Positions 58,248 to 64,000 of a stretch of 64,000 bases of DNA are shown here, piece by piece. Made by a program: the position numbers and the translations under genes. Position 1 is the stretch's first letter, and each line of letters begins with the position of its first letter. This stretch comes from Cucurbitaria berberidis CBS 394.84. Its lineage: Eukaryota > Ascomycota > Dothideomycetes > Pleosporales > Cucurbitariaceae. The notes below the pieces were generated by a model, which did not search any database, was not told the DNA's origin, and worked only from the letters and a program-made list of their open reading frames with translations. The stretch spans positions 3,404,671 through 3,468,670 of the forward strand of contig NW_024468938.1 of assembly GCF_010015615.1 (NCBI RefSeq), written 5' to 3'.

Positions 58248-61200
58248 TTTGGCGTTGAGACGAAGCAAGTACGGTTAATAAAGCAAGGCTGTAGAGGTGG
58301 TGGTCGACGAAACAGCGAAGAGCAATTGGGGAGAAAGTCCAGGAGGGGACGAAAGAAGACGCCGTCCTTTAGCAGGCTAATACAGTACTACCAACATCAA
58401 GCCGGAAATCGAGTTGCTAACACAAAGTGGGGACAGCAAAGGCGGGGACGCATGTACTTGGCCAAGGACAGCAGAGGGAATTCTTGTTCCAAGGGGGGCG
58501 AAGTTTGGTTGTATGTGTGTGTGTCTATAGTCGTAGCAGTCTTCTAAGCTGGTAGAGCGGATGAGAAGATGGAGACGGTGCCCATGGGTAGGATATGGCA
58601 AACGTCAGGGTGTATCCCTGGGCGTAGCCCGTAGGAAAGACGTGTGTGAGGATGGCTATGGGGGCTGACTGCAGAAGAGTCTGGTGGCAGTGCTCTGGAG
58701 AGAGACAAGATCAAACAAGAGGAGGCCTAGTAATACGTCTGATGTCGAGCAGGCAGAGGACACTTGGGGGCGGGAAAAGAAATGCAGATGAGATTCGAGG
58801 ATGGGCACCACGGAAGAATTGGCGTCAGTAGAGTGAGCACGTCAAGGCGTCTGAGCAGAGAGAGCGGGTTCGGCCCAGGTGCCAGGCCCAACGCGGAGAG
58901 TTGATTATGCATCTGAGCGTCGCTGAATTCATCAATTGAGGAGCGCTCCAGCTGCACGAGAGCGATGAGCTAGTTCCTCGCAGTTACATGCAGCGCCAGG
59001 CCCTTGGGTGGGCCACGTCTCAACCCGGTTAGCCTGCAGACCTGCTTTGGGCGCCATGGGGGGGTGGGGACGGCTGCACAGCGTTGATGATAAGACTCAG
59101 CGAGCGCAGGGATGCATCTTGGAGATCTGCACTGCGGGCTGTGAGTTGGTGGTCGACGAGGGTCGAGGTTTGTGCTGCTGAAGGCCGGGGGGACGAGCGC
59201 CGAGCCCGCGTCAGCACCCACCCTACTGTACTGTACTGTACCAACCGAACCCCCAAGCGGCCGCCGTCGTGGAAAAAAGACACCTCCAAGACAACCCGGG
59301 CACTCGTAATGTATTATTCTGTAATACGCAAACATTACTGCCAACCCTGTGGATCCTCCGCCTCCGACACGCAGGCGAATCAGCACCCGCGGACCCTCCC
59401 TGGCCGGGCGGGCGTAAGGTACACCAGCTTCTGAGTCTATACAGACAGACGCTCCTCGCATGGCAACCTTTGACTGCTGCTAGCCGCCGTGAGCACAGCC
59501 CGGTCCAGCCCGTATCGCAATGGATACGACTCAAACTTTGGCAGCATGCTCTCGCAGGTAGCGATTGCACGACACGAGATCCCACGCCGTAGAGAGGTAG
59601 GTCAGCAACACGCGGCTGAGTAGTGCTCTTGACTTGACACGCGCCGCGAGAAGCTGCTAGGGCAGGGCCTCTCCCTGTGTCGAAAGCGATGTACGGTACC
59701 GTCTTCTCTGCCCTGCTCTTTGACGTGGCTCTCGGATGGAGCGACCCTGGCACAAGAGGCTGTCCATCTTCACTGGGTACGAAGTACAGCCGCCACAGTC
59801 CGTCGCAGTCCAAATCATTATTGTCTGTCCCTGCGAGCCTGGCGCCTCCCCCACAAACCCAAAGTAACAACTTGTATTGAACGCCAGCCATGTTGACTCT
59901 AGACGCTGCTCCTACTCCCTCTTGTCGTCATTTCCTGTATCTTGACACGCCATATCCCTCGCGATGTGTATCGAACGGTGAGCCCACTGCGTCACTGGCG
60001 TTGGCGTGCGCCATCTATTATTATCACAGGAAGCGATCTACGCCGGTCAAGCTTTTCAGGCAACCCTTAGTACCACTTCCTAATCCGCATTTCACGTGCC
60101 TTCCGATCATGTGCTCTAGATGCGGCTACTTATCGTCTATTACCGCTCCATTCGCGCTCAAGGCATGGCGGTTTATCGACCACGTACAATGGCGGTGCTG
60201 TTGAGATCACCATCTCGTACACACTGCTCAAGCTCTCATTGCAATCTTCTTTTCTTTGCAGCTAGGGTGCCATGGAGCCCTCACAGCATTGAATCGATAA
60301 TGGACTATCACTTGCTCGGCGACGTGTCCGCCTCAGGTTGCGTCTGCGCTTATCATAAAACTCGAAAAATACAAAGAAACTCGGCTCCTTACCCAAACGG
60401 AGCAAACGCTAACTGTGCTTATATCCATGGACCACTGCGACATGCCGGGGGCAAATGTCAGATTGCACATTCGCCCAGCATATCATCTACACCGCAGCTA
60501 CTATCTCTTCATGATGCAAATAGTGACGGCTCAAGTACTCTGCGCGCACAGTAAGCCCCAAGCGGTGCGCGCGACGAAGGCTACCTGAAAACGTGACACT
60601 CCGGGGAAGATCAGCAAGTCAGTCAACAAAACGAAGGATCAATCTCCAATTGGGAGCCTGCAAGTGTCGCTGATGAAGCCAGCGTGCCGAATCTAGGAAG
60701 CCCACGCACTCGGAACCAGCCCTAAGTGCCGATCTTCTACTCAAACGGGGAGCTCGAGCCAGAGATCTTCCCAACAAGGTTGGAGAGGGCGACTCGCTTC
60801 CATCTCTATTCCGGGGTCTACGCCACGGCTTGAAGCTTGCGAAGCACTCCAGCTGGGGCAACGCAGCTTTTGGGAAGCCATAACAGACGTTTTGTATCAC
60901 GACACGAGGCGACCAAGTACGACACGAAAACATTGAGAATAGGTATTGCTTCATCTGTGGATCCGTGAAAATGTTGCTGCTTTTGAAACAGGTCTAGTGA
61001 TTTTGCTACCACTGTTAGTTTCCCACGAGAATCAAGTTCGCAAATGGCCAGTCCCCAACAAGGCTGTTGGATACGGCCGTCATCACCTCGGACCGTCGTT
61101 TCGTGTACCAGGCGTCCCAAGTCGGCTGTCCCCGCTGGTTTGCAATTACACATGCTGGAATCAAATTTACAGGAAAAAGCCATGTTGCAGATTGCGAACA

Positions 61201-64000
61201 CCTTTTGCCCCTCTTCACTTTTCCTTATCTCGACAGCACTCAGGGACCAAGCAGTTGCCTCATCAACGCGGCCCGCGACGCGAAAAGCCAGATTCATCCC
61301 AATCAAAGACACGAGAGGCGCTCCTAAGCGATAGCGATCTACAGGCTAAGGCGAGCCAAGACCATGGCCCCAGAGTACCATACTTAGCAATGCGCTCGCG
61401 AACTGCGTATCTCAACGTCTCTCCGTATCCATCGTCTATGCCCCCACAATTGGTCAAACTGGGTTTTCCAACATTTTGAGGCGCCCTGTGGACAGCAGTA
61501 GCTGCCACGCTCCGTCTACGCACACACAGTGACGTCGAAAAGAAGCCACGGCTGCCTTAGTGGGGGTCTGCGTTGTTGTGGTGGGCTACTTCGTATACAA
61601 GGACGAATCGCTGCCTTCGAAAGCACTGTCAGCTAAGAGCCATGCCGGGAGCCGTCTAACGCACCGCAACTAGCACGTTGCTCCTCACGACTTTGAAGAC
61701 CCTGCGTGAGAAACAAGTAGGCATCCTGGCATCATTCAATGGCTTCTATTTCATTGCTACTTGGAACTCCACACCTCGCAAAACCCTTCCCATTTCCACG
61801 CTCGAAGTGCTGTAGGAGAGATATGACAGGAAGAGTGATCGATAAGGGCTGCGGAGGGCTGGATTAGACGGGCTGACCCGAAGAGAGGCCGTCCACTCCA
61901 TGTCGAAAATTCAGAAATATGCAAATGGAGCGGTAGGGCTGGCCGCCTAGCACCTATTGCTGTTCTTAGGCATTGGTAGATAGTTGCAAGCAGGACGATC
62001 GATTTCTACGATTTCGCTAACACTTTCCTCCGAGCTGCTTGTGATCGTCATCACAAGAAAATCGAAAACTCCGCAGGATGCTATTGGGCGGGGCGGGAGC
62101 GGACAGATGACTCTAGCTGCCGAGAGATCCCGCTGCGGAGAAATAGCGTCACCATTAGGCAGCATCTCAGCATCTCACGACGTGCGGTTCCCCTCCGGAT
62201 ATGTTGCTGCTGACTCGATTTTGTGAGCTGTCACCAGTCTCACCAATTGGGCTATCGCACGACGATAAGAGCAAAAGGCTATAGGCACCAAGTTCCACAC
62301 GAGGGAGATGACAGCATCTTTAGGATACCTTTTAGAGCGACCTGTTTTGACGATCATGCAGGGCTAATGTATTCATGTATTGGTGGCTGAGGATCCAAGG
62401 CTGAGGTGAGTAACTCAAACCAAACTAAGCCTAGCCTTCTCAACGTTGCGCCTCTCAACTCCCCTCCTCCACTGGTTTGCGTCATTGCGGAAACGGCAGT
62501 ACGAACACGAACAATTGAAGCAAGGCATGAGGTTACTCGCCGTGTCTCCTGCAACGGATGAAGGAATTAGCCTGCGGACAGAAGGCGAACTCGGTGTGTC
62601 CGCTCTGCAACATCATATGGGATAACACCTGCCGCGCACCTATCATCCAGGTAGAAAAATTGTCACTTTGGATGTATGCATCCATCATCGATACATACCC
62701 TGACCTTGGAAGGGGTGGCCATGCGTACCGCATTCCAGGTTCTCATCCTACCAGACCCCAGGCGATGATTCCCTGCAGTCGAACGAGCTCTGCCAGTACC
62801 ACGGCTTCTCTAAGCATTCATCCCAACCAAGGCACGCTACACACTATGCAAGAAACCTTCTGAGTAGGCGAGTGGCGTGTGGAGCACATGAGCCAGGCCT
62901 TACCTCATTACTGCGGTGTCCCAGGATACTGGATTTACTATGATCATGCACATCTAAGTGTAATGTACGCCTCTGGTCGCTTAAGTTGGATAATGCCCAG
63001 GAGCCTCCACGTTAGACCTCAAGGATACCACAGAATAAATGTGGAGACTGCGACGCATCAGCGCGATCAAACAACGCATTGTGTTGTGAGCCGTACGCTC
63101 GCACTACTATGCTCACTCTTGTGGTATTGGAGGAAGGAAGGAAGCTCCCGTTCTTAGTCGCTCGCTAATGCCCACTACGGCGGATGCTTAGCTAATACGG
63201 GGCGTCGTCGTGTACCCTCTAGATCATCCCACTGCGTGTACGGGGGTGGGGGTGCACAAGCGGTCTATGATTATGTTCACTACAACATCCGGTATTTTCA
63301 TATTTCAGCTACTGCAATTAAGGTCCGAAGAGCGCGCAGTTGACATGGAAGAGAAATGAGGCTAAACACTGAACCAAGAGAGACAATCAGACCGAAAATG
63401 AAGACTTCGGCATTTTTAGAACAGCGACTAACGGTCACGTATAGGTTGATGACGGCTGGACAAGGAGCAGCCTGCAAAAGTCCGCGCCATCTATCCAGCT
63501 TACACACGTTAGACTTCGCGCCCTATCTTGCAAGGTACTTCATCTCAATCAAAAATTTGACAAGTATACGGGGTTCCTATCTTGGGGCCAATTTATGGAA
63601 CCGAAACCAAGGTGCGCCTTTTTTTCTCTACACGGTCATAAGTGTCTTATGAGAGTCGTTCTATCAGCAGGGGCACGGCCACTATAGTGGAAGCGAATGC
63701 CCGTATCACGGTCTCGTTGTCAAACACGATGTCTTTGAGAGTATACCGGAAGGGTCTCGGTGCCTCGGCACGGCCCTGTTAAAGCCGCGCAATATATGGG
63801 CGTAATATACTCGCTCGTGTTACCTTGCGTGCGCTTACCTTTCCAACAGTACCGACTGTACGTATATTACTGGATACGTGCTACTTTCGGGAAGCGGTAT
63901 AAAGTTCGCTCGGCACATGGGCACTCCATCTAGGTACATGGGTCGAGAATTCTCTGGAAGTTGCAGTCGACTATGCAGTGCGACGGCGCCAGTCTGCGTA
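58248..64000. other. Gene-poor stretch upstream of CMR1
   Basis: 5.7 kb on the promoter side of CMR1 with no credible gene. The longest ORFs (222 codons at 59223-59891 minus, 177 codons at 60946-61479 plus, 163 codons at 58970-59461 minus) have no domains and odd composition. A short TACTG tandem lies at 59224-59241. Composition is ordinary, unlike the RIP block. It may be the long regulatory interval between CMR1 and a gene beyond the window. Confidence 0.5.

Noticed and set aside
59223..59891. 222-codon ORF on the minus strand
   Set aside because: Very high Cys, Arg and Gly content, no domain, no splice context and overlapping ORFs on both strands; it looks like a chance frame in G+C-rich DNA.
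60946..61479. 177-codon ORF on the plus strand
   Set aside because: Competes with several overlapping ORFs of similar length, no recognisable motif or codon bias.

Overview
This window reads as nuclear DNA of a filamentous ascomycete, most likely a dothideomycete of the order Pleosporales. The genes have many short introns of about 50-60 bp with GTANGT donors and CTNAC-type branch sites. One long A+T-rich block is saturated with C-to-T and G-to-A changes, as expected of repeat-induced point mutation (RIP). The right half carries two genes of the DHN-melanin pathway, a BRN1-type trihydroxynaphthalene reductase and the CMR1 regulator. Seventeen protein genes are supported and nearly all were spliced by hand. 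No tRNA, rRNA or CRISPR was seen.

Layout. 1-3679: Sec7/PH Arf exchange factor, cut by the left edge. About 4920-15190: RIP-mutated repeat block holding three nested insertions. A Fot1/pogo-type DNA transposon (5096-14822, 62-bp terminal inverted repeats, TA target duplication) is interrupted by a short element (12-bp target duplication). That element is interrupted in turn by a complete 7.5-kb Ty3/Gypsy chromovirus (6153-13649, 170-bp LTRs, 5-bp target duplication). 16205-22590: type I metacaspase, AMMECR1-domain protein, ribosomal protein eL29, and a hypothetical protein. 23677-28785: MFS anion transporter and a 993-aa orphan. 29497-40993: a low-complexity protein, the Lgl/Sro7 exocytosis protein, a secreted alpha/beta hydrolase, an orphan, and a J-domain protein. 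41667-48505: secreted GH18 chitinase, a four-helix membrane protein, and a secreted Gln/Thr/Pro-rich protein. 49867-58247: BRN1-type reductase and CMR1, both on the minus strand. 58248-64000: no credible gene.

Most genes are housekeeping (vesicle traffic, ribosome, mitochondrial chaperone, programmed death) and share no single pathway. The clear functional unit is the melanin pair, in which CMR1 is expected to activate the reductase gene. The partner polyketide synthase, expected nearby in this order, is not in the window. The best structural story is the nested repeat block. Removing the inner insert plus one 12-bp duplication copy rejoins the transposase reading frame, and every difference between paired LTRs and paired TIRs is a transition.
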